A stretch of DNA of 64,000 nucleotides from Halieaceae bacterium UBA5085 (GTDB lineage Bacteria > Pseudomonadota > Gammaproteobacteria > Pseudomonadales > Halieaceae): contig DIAF01000006.1 of the NCBI GenBank assembly GCA_002414665.1, positions 47,084 to 111,083 on the forward strand. The letters run 5' to 3'. The notes under the pieces are model-generated. The model worked only from the letters and a program-made list of their open reading frames with translations, was not told where the DNA came from and searched no databases. This document shows, in pieces, positions 1 to 7,935 of the stretch (position 1 is the stretch's first letter; each line of letters starts with the position of its first letter). A program made the translations under genes and the position numbers.

Positions 1-1
1 C

Positions 2-628
2 AGCCACCATATCGGCTTGCACCGGCTGCCGCCGGTACTCAGCGCATTCAGCAAGGCGCACCCCGCTGCTCACATCGATATCGAGTTCACTGATTCCGAG
101 CAGGCCTACGACCTGATTATGCAGGGGCGCTCGGAACTCGCAGTGGTCACCCTGGCGCCGGAAGACGATGAGAGCGTGATAACACACCCGATCTGGGACG
201 ACCCGCTGGTGTTCATGGTCGCCATGGACCACCCGCTTGCCCTTCAGGGTCGACACTGCAGCCTCGCGGATGTCGCAGCGCACCCCGCCATCCTGCCCGG
301 GTTGAACACCTATACCGGACAGATCATCAAACGACTGTTTGCCGAACACCGGCTGGAACTCAAGGTCTCCATGGCCACCAACTACCTGGAAACCATCCGC
401 ATGATGGCGGCCGTGGGCCTGGGGTGGACGGTGCTACCCGCCACCATGCTGAATGAGGAGTTGCGTACCCTGCCCGTCCGCGACATCACATTACAGCGCA
501 CCCTGGGACTGGTTTATCACCGCGGCCGCAGCCTCTCCCGTGCGGCGCAGGCGTTTACTGCGGTACTGGAATCCTGCGCCGGTGGCCCCGCGCTACAGCC
601 CTCGCCTATTCCCCGGAGAGCAGACTGA
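2..628 (+). CDS. LysR-family transcriptional regulator, C-terminal part (5' end outside window)
   Basis: The reading frame is open from base 2, so the gene starts to the left of the window. The visible 208 residues are the LysR substrate-binding domain (two-lobed periplasmic-binding-protein fold): they begin with the typical SHHIGLHRLPPVLSAF segment and include the FTDSEQAYDLIMQGRSELAV stretch, where LysR proteins sense a small-molecule effector. The N-terminal winged helix-turn-helix is not in the window, so neither the DNA target nor the effector can be named. The last 23 bases overlap the end of the convergent thioesterase gene. Confidence 0.85.
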   Translation, partial: SHHIGLHRLPPVLSAFSKAHPAAHIDIEFTDSEQAYDLIMQGRSELAVVTLAPEDDESVITHPIWDDPLVFMVAMDHPLALQGRHCSLADVAAHPAILPGLNTYTGQIIKRLFAEHRLELKVSMATNYLETIRMMAAVGLGWTVLPATMLNEELRTLPVRDITLQRTLGLVYHRGRSLSRAAQAFTAVLESCAGGPALQPSPIPRRAD

Positions 629-1082
629 CAGCCGGCGGTGGGCGTTTCCATATGCCCTCATGGTCAGGCAGATAGAAGGTGCCATTGAAGCGCACAACCG
701 CCCCGCCGGGGCCACTGATGAGGCCGTTAGCGAACCCGAAACGACGCTTGACGCTAACCTGCAACACGTCTGCCTGCAGCCACTGGCCAAGTTTTCCTGC
801 ACTGACAAAATCCAGGGCGAGATTGATGGTGGGACTGCCCGCATCGCGCCCCGCCGCCTGGTTGACGCCGCTCGCCGCAGCGATATCTGCGAGCGTTGAG
901 AGCACCCCTCCGTGACAAATGCCCATCACGTTACAGTGCTGCGCTTCCACCCTGAGGCCGAAGCTCACCCCGGAGGCGCTGATGCGCCGATAGCAGGGCT
1001 GCAGTGTATCGGTGTAGCCCAGCCCGCTGGGCAGGCGTTCAAAACCCTCCGGCACCGCTGCCTGGCTGGCGGTATCAGACAT
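606..1082 (-). CDS. PaaI/YdiI-type hotdog-fold thioesterase
   Basis: 158 residues, the usual size for a single hotdog domain. The signature HGGVLSTLADIAAASGVN (about residues 57-75) is the PaaI/YdiI-family motif in which the HGG loop and a following acidic residue lie at the active site; LALDFVSAG and VVRFNGTFYLPD are the later strands. Such enzymes hydrolyse acyl- or aryl-CoA thioesters in the cytosol; the substrate cannot be told from sequence. It lies 29 bp downstream of the flavodoxin-like gene on the same strand, so the two are probably co-transcribed. Its 3' end overlaps the convergent LysR gene by 23 bp. Confidence 0.8.
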   Translation of the reverse strand: MSDTASQAAVPEGFERLPSGLGYTDTLQPCYRRISASGVSFGLRVEAQHCNVMGICHGGVLSTLADIAAASGVNQAAGRDAGSPTINLALDFVSAGKLGQWLQADVLQVSVKRRFGFANGLISGPGGAVVRFNGTFYLPDHEGIWKRPPPAVSLLSGE

Positions 1083-1111
1083 CTACCCTGCTCCTTCACC
1101 CGTTAACACGA

Positions 1112-1567
1112 TCAGAATATGCCCATTTCAAGGCCCGCAGCAAACCCCGCGCCCAGCTCGCGCGCCCGTGCCTCAAGTTCGGACGTGACCGGTCCGCGAC
1201 AAATCACAGGCTCGACTGCCTCGCGCATGGGAAAACCAGAGAGAATTCGCTGAGCCTGCCGGACGGCACCGCGTCCATCGTTGCCGGCACTCAGCAGCAG
1301 AGCACAGGGCAATACGCACCCACGCTCACCCACAGGGTAGAAGGTTCGATCCAGAAAGTCTTTCATGCCTCCGCTCAGACTACCGGAATTCTCCGCCGCT
1401 ACCAGCAGCAGGCCGTCTACCGCCAGAATGTCCTGCGCGCCGGCATCCCATACCCTGCGCAGGGTCACCTTGACCCCTTCCGTGGTTTCCGCACCATCCC
1501 GCGCGGCCCCTGCAAGCCGTGCACTGGCTCCGCTCTGGCTGTGGTAGACGATTAGCACGCGGGGCAC
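1112..1567 (-). CDS. Flavodoxin-family protein (NAD(P)H-dependent FMN reductase-like)
   Basis: A flavodoxin-like fold protein. The N-terminal strand and phosphate-binding loop read VLIVYHSQSGASARLA, and the second FMN-contacting region AENSGSLSGGMKDFLDRTFYP is typical of the flavodoxin/NADPH-dependent FMN reductase family. I chose the GTG start at 1567 (151 aa): a GGGAGG Shine-Dalgarno lies 6 bases upstream, and the conserved fold begins at residue 3. A longer version starting at 1639 would add 24 residues with no homology features. Probable first gene of an operon with the thioesterase. The role is unknown; quinone or small-molecule reduction is possible. Confidence 0.75.
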   Translation of the reverse strand: MPRVLIVYHSQSGASARLAGAARDGAETTEGVKVTLRRVWDAGAQDILAVDGLLLVAAENSGSLSGGMKDFLDRTFYPVGERGCVLPCALLLSAGNDGRGAVRQAQRILSGFPMREAVEPVICRGPVTSELEARARELGAGFAAGLEMGIF

Positions 1568-1872
1568 AGGCGACCTCCCGATAGCGAACTGCTGCAGCCA
1601 CCGTGCAACCGAAAGCACCTTTCTGCCGGCATCAAGCACAGGTTATCCACAGAAAGACCTGTGGATAAGTCTGGGGACATTCCGTTTCGGCACCAACCCG
1701 TCATTTCCTGATGCAGCTCCTCGCCGCCTAAATGAATTTTTTACTTTTCTTTATATATCAATTAGATGAGATATAAAATTGATGCTAATTCTATTCATAG
1801 AACCTCTCCTACCAAACGACTCAGCCAGTGTCAATAAGTGTGGACAAAAATATCCGCCGTGTTTGCAGACAC
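1568..1872. other. 305-bp gene-free region with DnaA boxes and an AT-rich tract
   Basis: Longest stretch without a gene in the window, between the end of rlmKL and the start of the flavodoxin-like gene (both minus strand). It holds an inverted pair of perfect DnaA boxes (1643-1668), a 70-bp tract at 1731-1800 with only 13 G/C bases by hand count, and a third near-consensus DnaA box, TGTGGACAA, at 1839-1847. It must also contain the promoter of the flavodoxin-thioesterase pair, but I find no convincing -35/-10 pair. Confidence 0.6.
1643..1668. promoter_or_regulatory. Inverted pair of perfect DnaA boxes
   Basis: TTATCCACA at 1643-1651 and its reverse complement TGTGGATAA at 1660-1668, separated by 8 bp. 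TTATCCACA is the high-affinity E. coli R1/R4-type DnaA box. Two perfect copies this close by chance are very unlikely in GC-rich DNA. Possible roles are part of a replication origin, a DnaA titration or reactivation site, or DnaA control of the adjacent promoter. Confidence 0.7.
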
Positions 1873-4140
1873 TTACCGCCGGACCCACGGGCTAGCTGGC
1901 TTCTCCGAGCTGGGCTGGGTGATCCGCCAGCATTGGTGGATTTTAGGGTTGCGCTGAAAATCGGGGTCCAGCGTCGCCCGGGTGATATCTTCACAGTGGC
2001 CACTGCTGACCAGGTCCGGGTCGAGGCGAAAGCCCCGGCGGTTGTTGGAGAAATACAGCACGCCCCCGGGCCGCAAGCGGGCAAGCGCCGCCCTGACCAA
2101 AGCACCGTGGTCCCGCTGCACATCAAAGCTGCCCTCCACTTTCCGTGAATTGGAAAAAGACGGGGGGTCCAGCAGAATCAGGTCATACCGCTGCGTGCTT
2201 TCCTGCAACCAGGACAGGCAATCGGCACGCACGATGTGATTCCGGCTCTCGTCCAGCCCGTTTTGCGCAAGGTTCTTGCGCAACCACGCCAGGTAGGTGT
2301 TTGACAGGTCGACACTGGTGGTGCTGCGGGCGCCGCCCAGGGCCGCATGTACGGTGGCCGAGCCGGTGTAACAGAACAGATTGAGGAAGTCGCGCCCCGC
2401 GGCCTCCTTGCCCAGCCGCAGCCGCAGGGGGCGATGGTCCAGAAACAGGCCTGTGTCCAGATAGTCATGCAGGTTGACGAGCAGCCTCGCGGCCCCCTCG
2501 CGCACCGTCAGGAGCTCTCCTTCGGTGCCCTGCTTTCGATATTGCTCATCCCCGCGCTGCCGCTGGCGAACTTTGTAGGCGACGTCAGCGGCTGCAACAC
2601 CCAGTGCCTGCGGCAATGCTGCCCTGATCTCCTCCAGGCGGGTGGCGGCTGCCTGCGGGTCTACACCAGCCGGGGCCTGATACTCAGCGACGTGAACTCG
2701 CGTGCCGTAGAGGTCGACCGCGACGGCGTACTCGGGCATATCCGCGTCGTAAAGCCGGTAGCATTCGATACCCTCCCGCTTCACCCAGGCGGCGAGGCGG
2801 CGACGATTCTTGCGCAGGCGGTTGGCAAACATCTCCGCACCGGGTGACAGTTCACCACCCTGTTCGCCGGCGCTGGAGACGACACCCGCACCGCCCGGTG
2901 CCACCGGCGGCCGGTCGCTGACCCGGTTATCGGTGAGATCGAACAGCAGCAGGCAGGCCTCCAGGGCGCCGTTCCAGAGCGTATACTGCTTGTGGCTGCG
3001 CAGCCCGGTGGCTCGTCCGAGTGCCTTGTCGCCGGTAAAAATCGCGGCCTGCCAACCCTTGAACTCCCGCGCCAGTGTTTCGCCAAGTTCCCGATAAAGA
3101 TAAGGCAGGCTATCGCGATCACCCAGGCGCTCGCCATAGGGTGGGTTGCACACGATGAGGCCATGGGGCAGCGGCCGATGTGTGGGTTTGCTCAATTCTG
3201 CCAGCGGCCGGCAGCTGACTCGCACGGCGTCCTGCAAGCCGGCGCGAGCGATGTTCTCCTGCGCGCGCCGCACCACGCCGGCATCGGCATCATAGCCACG
3301 CATTTCCGGCAACTGTGCCTGCCTGCCGCGCTGCGCCCGGCCTTGCGCGTCTGCCAACAAGGCCTGCCACTGGGCCGCATTGTGCCCATGCCAGCGCTCG
3401 AACCCGAAGCGCTCGCGGCCGAGCCCGGGGGCGATATCCGCAGCCATCATGGCGGCCTCCAGCAGCAGGGTCCCGGACCCGCACATGGGGTCGATCAGGG
3501 CGCCGCCACGCGCAGCCATACCCGGCCAGTCCGCGCGCAGCAGAATCGCCGCAGCAAGGTTCTCCTTGAGCGGCGCCGCCCCGGTCTGCAGGCGATAATT
3601 GCGCCGATGCAGGCTGCCTCCCGACATATCCAACGCCAGTAGCGCGCCATGCCGTGACAGGCGCACATTGAAGCGCAGATCAGGATTGCGCCGGTCTACC
3701 GAGGGGCGCTCCAGGCCCTGCTCCGTAAACCAGTCAACAATGGCATCTTTACAGCGCTGGGCGCCAAACTGGGTGTTGCGGATCTGTGGGTTTTCACCTG
3801 TGAAGTCGATGCTGAATGTCTGCTCAGGGGAGAAGATGTCGCGCCAGCTCAGCGCATGAACGCCGCGGTACAGCGCGTCGGCGTCACCGGCCTCAAACTT
3901 CCCCAGCGGCAACAGCACACGGTTGGCCAGCCGTGACCAGAGGCAGGCCCGATAGCCCATGGCAAGTGGGCCATCGAAATACACGCCTGCAACCGTTTCC
4001 CGCGCGCTGTTGGCACCGAGGGCGAGCATCTCGTCGCGTAACAGCCCCTCCATGCCCTTGGGACAGGTGGCGAACCACTGCCGGTTGGCAGTGGCGGGCT
4101 GCAGTGGGGAGGCAGGTGATGTTGGCGCGGGCCTTGGCAT
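1873..4140 (-). CDS. rlmL: Bifunctional 23S rRNA methyltransferase RlmKL (m2G2445 / m7G2069)
   Basis: 755 residues (E. coli RlmKL is about 700), carrying both methyltransferase halves. An N-terminal THUMP RNA-binding region (about 60-165) is followed by the RlmL domain with SAM motif DPMCGSG (217-223) and catalytic NPPYGER (332-338), the m2G signature. The C-terminal RlmK half has the SAM loop LFCYTGSATVHAALGG and LLDPPSFSNS (about 680). The first 20 residues are Pro/Ala-rich and unlike the family, so the true start may be slightly further in. It lies 48 bp downstream of an HTH gene and is probably read from the same transcript. Confidence 0.95.
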   Translation of the reverse strand: MPRPAPTSPASPLQPATANRQWFATCPKGMEGLLRDEMLALGANSARETVAGVYFDGPLAMGYRACLWSRLANRVLLPLGKFEAGDADALYRGVHALSWRDIFSPEQTFSIDFTGENPQIRNTQFGAQRCKDAIVDWFTEQGLERPSVDRRNPDLRFNVRLSRHGALLALDMSGGSLHRRNYRLQTGAAPLKENLAAAILLRADWPGMAARGGALIDPMCGSGTLLLEAAMMAADIAPGLGRERFGFERWHGHNAAQWQALLADAQGRAQRGRQAQLPEMRGYDADAGVVRRAQENIARAGLQDAVRVSCRPLAELSKPTHRPLPHGLIVCNPPYGERLGDRDSLPYLYRELGETLAREFKGWQAAIFTGDKALGRATGLRSHKQYTLWNGALEACLLLFDLTDNRVSDRPPVAPGGAGVVSSAGEQGGELSPGAEMFANRLRKNRRRLAAWVKREGIECYRLYDADMPEYAVAVDLYGTRVHVAEYQAPAGVDPQAAATRLEEIRAALPQALGVAAADVAYKVRQRQRGDEQYRKQGTEGELLTVREGAARLLVNLHDYLDTGLFLDHRPLRLRLGKEAAGRDFLNLFCYTGSATVHAALGGARSTTSVDLSNTYLAWLRKNLAQNGLDESRNHIVRADCLSWLQESTQRYDLILLDPPSFSNSRKVEGSFDVQRDHGALVRAALARLRPGGVLYFSNNRRGFRLDPDLVSSGHCEDITRATLDPDFQRNPKIHQCWRITQPSSEKPASPWVRR

Positions 4141-4188
4141 GCAATAGTCCGGATATCAGGAGGCCGCACAGTGTACCGGAAAGCGCGC

Positions 4189-4866
4189 CTAACTGCGCTT
4201 GCGGGGTGCTCGCCTGCGCGCCCCTGGGGGGCGTTTCGGGGCAGAGGCGGCGGGCCTGTTCGCAGCCTTTTCCTTCTCCATGACATCGAGCACCAGTCGC
4301 GCAGCACCATCTATGTATTGAATGAAACGATCGTGCTCAGCATCGCTCAGGCTACGCAATGCGTCGTGTTGTCGATACAGGTTCACGAAGCGCCGCTCCC
4401 GTTCGTACTGTCGCGGCAGCGCCATCACACCCCACTGTTCAAGCACCTGCTCCAGCTGCGGATTGTAGGTGCGCAGGAACTTGATCAAAAAGGGCACGGG
4501 ATCGTGCCGGGCGAGCAGGCTGGCACTGCGCAACACCAGCTCAAGTGGCATGATCTTGTCGCCGCGCTCCACCTCTTCCAACACGGACTTGTCGGACAGG
4601 CCGAGGCTGTCGGCGAGTTCCTTCAGCGATAATCCCGCGGTTTCCCGGGCGTCGCGCAGGAAGTGTCCTGCATCGGCCATGGCCTCAAGGCGCTCGGGCT
4701 CCATGCTCTGCAGCACCATCTGGCGCACCCAACCCTCGCCGAACATGGCGGTCATGGTTGCGGTGTGGCGCGCAATCTCCAGCGTGCCGCCCGCCACCTG
4801 CCCCGTGAAACGCATCAGGCCGGCGAGCAGGCTGTCTGTATCTTCAGTCGGTTTTTTATCACTCAT
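4189..4866 (-). CDS. Helix-turn-helix (XRE-like) protein of unknown role
   Basis: 225 residues. A helix-turn-helix of the Cro/XRE type lies at about 69-119 (LRDARETAGLSLKELADSLG and following). Before it are about 65 residues of amphipathic helix; after it a mostly helical region leads to a very basic Pro/Arg/Lys tail (205-225) that could bind nucleic acid. No ligand or enzymatic domain is recognisable. It sits between the lipoprotein genes and rlmKL, all minus strand with gaps under 50 bp, suggesting one operon. The target is unknown. Confidence 0.7.
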   Translation of the reverse strand: MSDKKPTEDTDSLLAGLMRFTGQVAGGTLEIARHTATMTAMFGEGWVRQMVLQSMEPERLEAMADAGHFLRDARETAGLSLKELADSLGLSDKSVLEEVERGDKIMPLELVLRSASLLARHDPVPFLIKFLRTYNPQLEQVLEQWGVMALPRQYERERRFVNLYRQHDALRSLSDAEHDRFIQYIDGAARLVLDVMEKEKAANRPAASAPKRPPGARRRAPRKRS

Positions 4867-4912
4867 GGGACAAGCTTAGCGCAACCCTCCGGGTTTTGCC
4901 GATGCACCCCGC

Positions 4913-6064
4913 TCAGGGGAGACCGGACTCAATGCGGAAAATCTGCTCAAGAATTTCGCGCCACTCCGCATACTGGTTTTCCAGGCTGCCACTTAACCGG
5001 TATACGCTGCCACTGGCTTCCAGGACCGTCGGCTGCACTTCGTTGTTGAAGCCCCGTGCGAGGTCTTCCAGGTCCTGCTGCTGGATTTTGCTCCACTTGA
5101 ACGCGTTATAGGTTTGCTCCATTGCGGCGAAGGTGCCACGGGGACCTGCACGGTCGCGCTGGGCGAGACGCTGCGCATAGTCCTCGCGGTATTCAGCCTG
5201 CTCGCGCCCAAACTGGCGCCAGAGGTTGTACGTCGGCTGCATGGTTTCAAACAGATCGACGTACTGCTGGTCCACCGCGTCAATGAACCGGTATTCCTGA
5301 TCCCGAATGCGCTGCACACGCGCCATCATTGGGTCCTCCTCCGAGGGCGCCCTGCGCAAGCTCACCAACGCGCCCTCCTCAGCCAGATACCCCTCAAATG
5401 CGGCAGGCGCCAGTATCCTGGCCTGACGCAGCAGGGCGATGGTTGGCAACTGGGCGAGCGCAACGCTCTGCTGCAGCTCGTAAGCGGCCAGCAGATCGTT
5501 GGCCACCTGCCGGTAAAGGTCGATAAAAGGGTCACTTGCGCTGCCGGCCACATAGTCACCGGGTTGCGATTCATCCCGGTAACGCCGGTCAAGCCACACC
5601 TGCCCCATCGCATCGACAGCGCGCACCTGCAGCAGCAGCACTCGCCCATCGGAATGCAGAATGCGTCCGTCCACCTGCAGCTCAGCGGTTGTCTGCGGCT
5701 CGGGCAGCACGCGTACCGGGCCCCAGGCGTTACTCTCCTGCAACACCTGTCGCAGCAGCACCGGCATGAAACGGGCCTCGGCCCTGCGTATCTCCGGAAA
5801 GATACCGAGACGGCTGAGCCCGGCCGTGGATTCAGGCAAGCCGGGATCGAAACTCGCAACCACCAGCGACAGCGCTGGTGTCAGCGGAGCCTCCACGGTG
5901 CGCAGTCTGACGCTGCCGACCAACGGTGTGACATCACCGGCAAGCAGAGACTCGGCCGCGCCAGCGGCCGGGGCCGGTGCAGGCGGGGCCGCCGCGCAGG
6001 CCGAAAGACACAGGGCCGCACACAGCAGCGCGGAGAACCGGCTCAGTCGGTTTCGGTTGTACAC
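4913..6064 (-). CDS. Uncharacterised lipoprotein, 383 aa
   Basis: A signal peptide ends in the lipobox LSAC, making Cys23 the lipidated residue; an Ala/Pro linker follows. The body is mixed alpha/beta at first, then from about residue 230 largely helical and charged (for example EQAEYREDYAQRLAQRDRAG), ending in a probable coiled-coil region. I do not recognise the family. It overlaps the upstream lipoprotein gene by 22 bp, so the two are translationally linked and may act together in the envelope. Confidence 0.65.
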   Translation of the reverse strand: MYNRNRLSRFSALLCAALCLSACAAAPPAPAPAAGAAESLLAGDVTPLVGSVRLRTVEAPLTPALSLVVASFDPGLPESTAGLSRLGIFPEIRRAEARFMPVLLRQVLQESNAWGPVRVLPEPQTTAELQVDGRILHSDGRVLLLQVRAVDAMGQVWLDRRYRDESQPGDYVAGSASDPFIDLYRQVANDLLAAYELQQSVALAQLPTIALLRQARILAPAAFEGYLAEEGALVSLRRAPSEEDPMMARVQRIRDQEYRFIDAVDQQYVDLFETMQPTYNLWRQFGREQAEYREDYAQRLAQRDRAGPRGTFAAMEQTYNAFKWSKIQQQDLEDLARGFNNEVQPTVLEASGSVYRLSGSLENQYAEWREILEQIFRIESGLP

Positions 6065-6735
6065 ACTGTGCCTCGGGTCAGGGTCTGCTGGCAGGAGAAA
6101 CCTTGCGCGCCCGGCTCGATTCGGCGGTAGACGCGGTTCAGCGTAAACGGCTGGGATACACGGTCAGAGCTGACCGTGCTGGCAATATTCAGCAGCTGCC
6201 CGTCGGGGCCGAGGGTCAGCCTGTGGCGGATCCCCAGTCCATCCGGAAGCGAGAGGACAAAGACCAGCTGATGCCCGTCCCAGGCGCAGAGCTCACGGCC
6301 CAGGGGCGTTTCCACTGCCTGCGGCCGGCCTTCATGAAAATCACAGTCGAGGGCGAAGTCATCCTCGCGCCGAACCCTGATGCCCTGCTGATCCTGCGTG
6401 ATGTCCAACAGCGGACTTCGACTGACCAGATCGGCCATCTGTGCCAAACCGATAATGGCCGAACCGCTGTCGCTGCCCGTGCCGCCCACCAGAACGCTGG
6501 CCGCGGGGATGCGCGGGTCAGCGCCAGCCGCCTGCGCCCTGCGCTCTGCCTGCCGCTGCAGCTCCCGCACGAGCGCGTTGAGGCTGGCCTGCAGATTGTC
6601 GCTCATACCGTAGTCCAGCGACCACTGCCCGCCGAAATCGACCCCCACGCGACTGGCTGTCGCCTCGCGCGGCGGCGCGCTGCCGCAGGCAACCAGCGAC
6701 ACCAGAAGCAGAACTGTTGACAAGCGCAGCACCAT
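6043..6735 (-). CDS. Uncharacterised lipoprotein, 230 aa
   Basis: A short signal peptide ends in the lipobox LVAC (Cys17). The mature part begins with a probable beta strand (VGVDFGGQWSLDYG), then a helix rich in Gln/Arg/Ala (about 46-72), then beta-rich sequence with four late cysteines that could form disulfides in the periplasm. No known domain is recognised. It is the first gene of the 6735-to-1873 minus-strand run, and its end overlaps the next lipoprotein gene by 22 bp. Confidence 0.65.
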   Translation of the reverse strand: MVLRLSTVLLLVSLVACGSAPPREATASRVGVDFGGQWSLDYGMSDNLQASLNALVRELQRQAERRAQAAGADPRIPAASVLVGGTGSDSGSAIIGLAQMADLVSRSPLLDITQDQQGIRVRREDDFALDCDFHEGRPQAVETPLGRELCAWDGHQLVFVLSLPDGLGIRHRLTLGPDGQLLNIASTVSSDRVSQPFTLNRVYRRIEPGAQGFSCQQTLTRGTVCTTETD

Positions 6736-6804
6736 GACCGCCAGTGTACCGCAGAGACGCCGCCAACCAGAGCGAAATCTGCGGGCGCAACGCGCACCAG
6801 CAGG

Positions 6805-7923
6805 CTAGCTGAACAGACCTTCACCGCGCGCCAGACGCCGTCCCAGCGCAGCGGCCTGTGACGCGCTGGAACCCAGGGCCATCTCATTGAAACGCAGCCA
6901 GAGGCAATAGCGCCAGAGAGGGTAATCGCGGTCGATACCTGTGCCGCCGTGTACATGCTGGCAGGCGTAGCTGACCCGGTGGCCGACATCGCCCGCCCAT
7001 ATCTTGGCGATCTGTACCTCGGTGGTTGCTGCCTGCTCCTCGCCCAGCAGCGAGAGCGCCTGCCAGGTGCACAGGCGCAAACATTCGATATCGATGTAAC
7101 AGTCGGCCATGCGGTGCCCCACGGCCTGGAAGGTCGCGATTGGCACACCGAACTGTTTGCGTTCGCTGGTATACCCGGCAGCCATGCGCATCGCATGCTC
7201 TGCCGCCCCCAGCTGCTGCGCGCACAGTGCCGCGGTGCAGCGCTCCCGCGTCCATGTCACCAGCGACTCACCACCGGAGGCCAGGACAATATCAGCGGCG
7301 GGGACGTTTACCGCATCCAGCTCCACCGCAGCGTGGGGTTCGAAATGTGTCATCTGCACATCTGTGAGGCGCAGGCCCGGAGCGCCGGCTGGCACCAGCA
7401 CCACCGCCGTATCGTCCGCGAGCTGCACCGGCAACAGCAGCCAGTCCGCCTGGCGCGCAAACGGCACCGCAGGGCAGCGCCCTGCCAGCCGCAGCCCATC
7501 GGCGGTGGCTTGTGCCTGCACTGCAGGCGCGCCGGAGCCTGACCAGAAGTCCCCTGTCAGCAGGAGGTCACCGCGCGTGGCAGGCGGCAACAGGCGAGCC
7601 TGCAGCTCACCGTTGGCATATCTTTGCAGGGGTAACAGGCCAGACACGCAATGCGCGAGGACGGGAACCGGGGCTATGCTGCGGCCCAGTTCCTCAATGA
7701 ACAGGCCCAGCTCCATGAAGCCCAGCCCCATGCCGCCGTACTCCTCCGCCACCGCGATACCCGGCAGGCCGCTTTCCAGCAGCGTGTGCCAAAGGGCGCG
7801 GTCAAAGCGCGGGGCGGCAAACTCGTCATAGGCCGAGAGTGTGCTGGCCGAAACCGCGTCATCAAGAATCTTGCGCGACAAAGCGCGCAGTTCGCCCTGA
7901 ATGTCTGAGAATCCGAAGTCCAT
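6805..7923 (-). CDS. Acyl-CoA dehydrogenase family protein (second of a pair)
   Basis: 372 residues with the three-part ACAD fold: N-terminal helical domain starting DFGFSDIQGELRAL, middle beta domain, C-terminal helical domain with VHGGTGIDRDYPLWRY. It would oxidise an acyl-CoA alpha-beta bond using FAD and pass electrons to electron transfer flavoprotein. Unlike its neighbour it lacks the GGxxEIQRD segment near the C terminus. It starts 12 bp after the neighbouring ACAD gene. Adjacent ACADs of this size often form alpha2-beta2 enzymes in which only one subunit carries a full active site; that is inferred here. The substrate is unknown. Confidence 0.85.
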   Translation of the reverse strand: MDFGFSDIQGELRALSRKILDDAVSASTLSAYDEFAAPRFDRALWHTLLESGLPGIAVAEEYGGMGLGFMELGLFIEELGRSIAPVPVLAHCVSGLLPLQRYANGELQARLLPPATRGDLLLTGDFWSGSGAPAVQAQATADGLRLAGRCPAVPFARQADWLLLPVQLADDTAVVLVPAGAPGLRLTDVQMTHFEPHAAVELDAVNVPAADIVLASGGESLVTWTRERCTAALCAQQLGAAEHAMRMAAGYTSERKQFGVPIATFQAVGHRMADCYIDIECLRLCTWQALSLLGEEQAATTEVQIAKIWAGDVGHRVSYACQHVHGGTGIDRDYPLWRYCLWLRFNEMALGSSASQAAALGRRLARGEGLFS

Positions 7924-7935
7924 TGCTGTCTCCTG

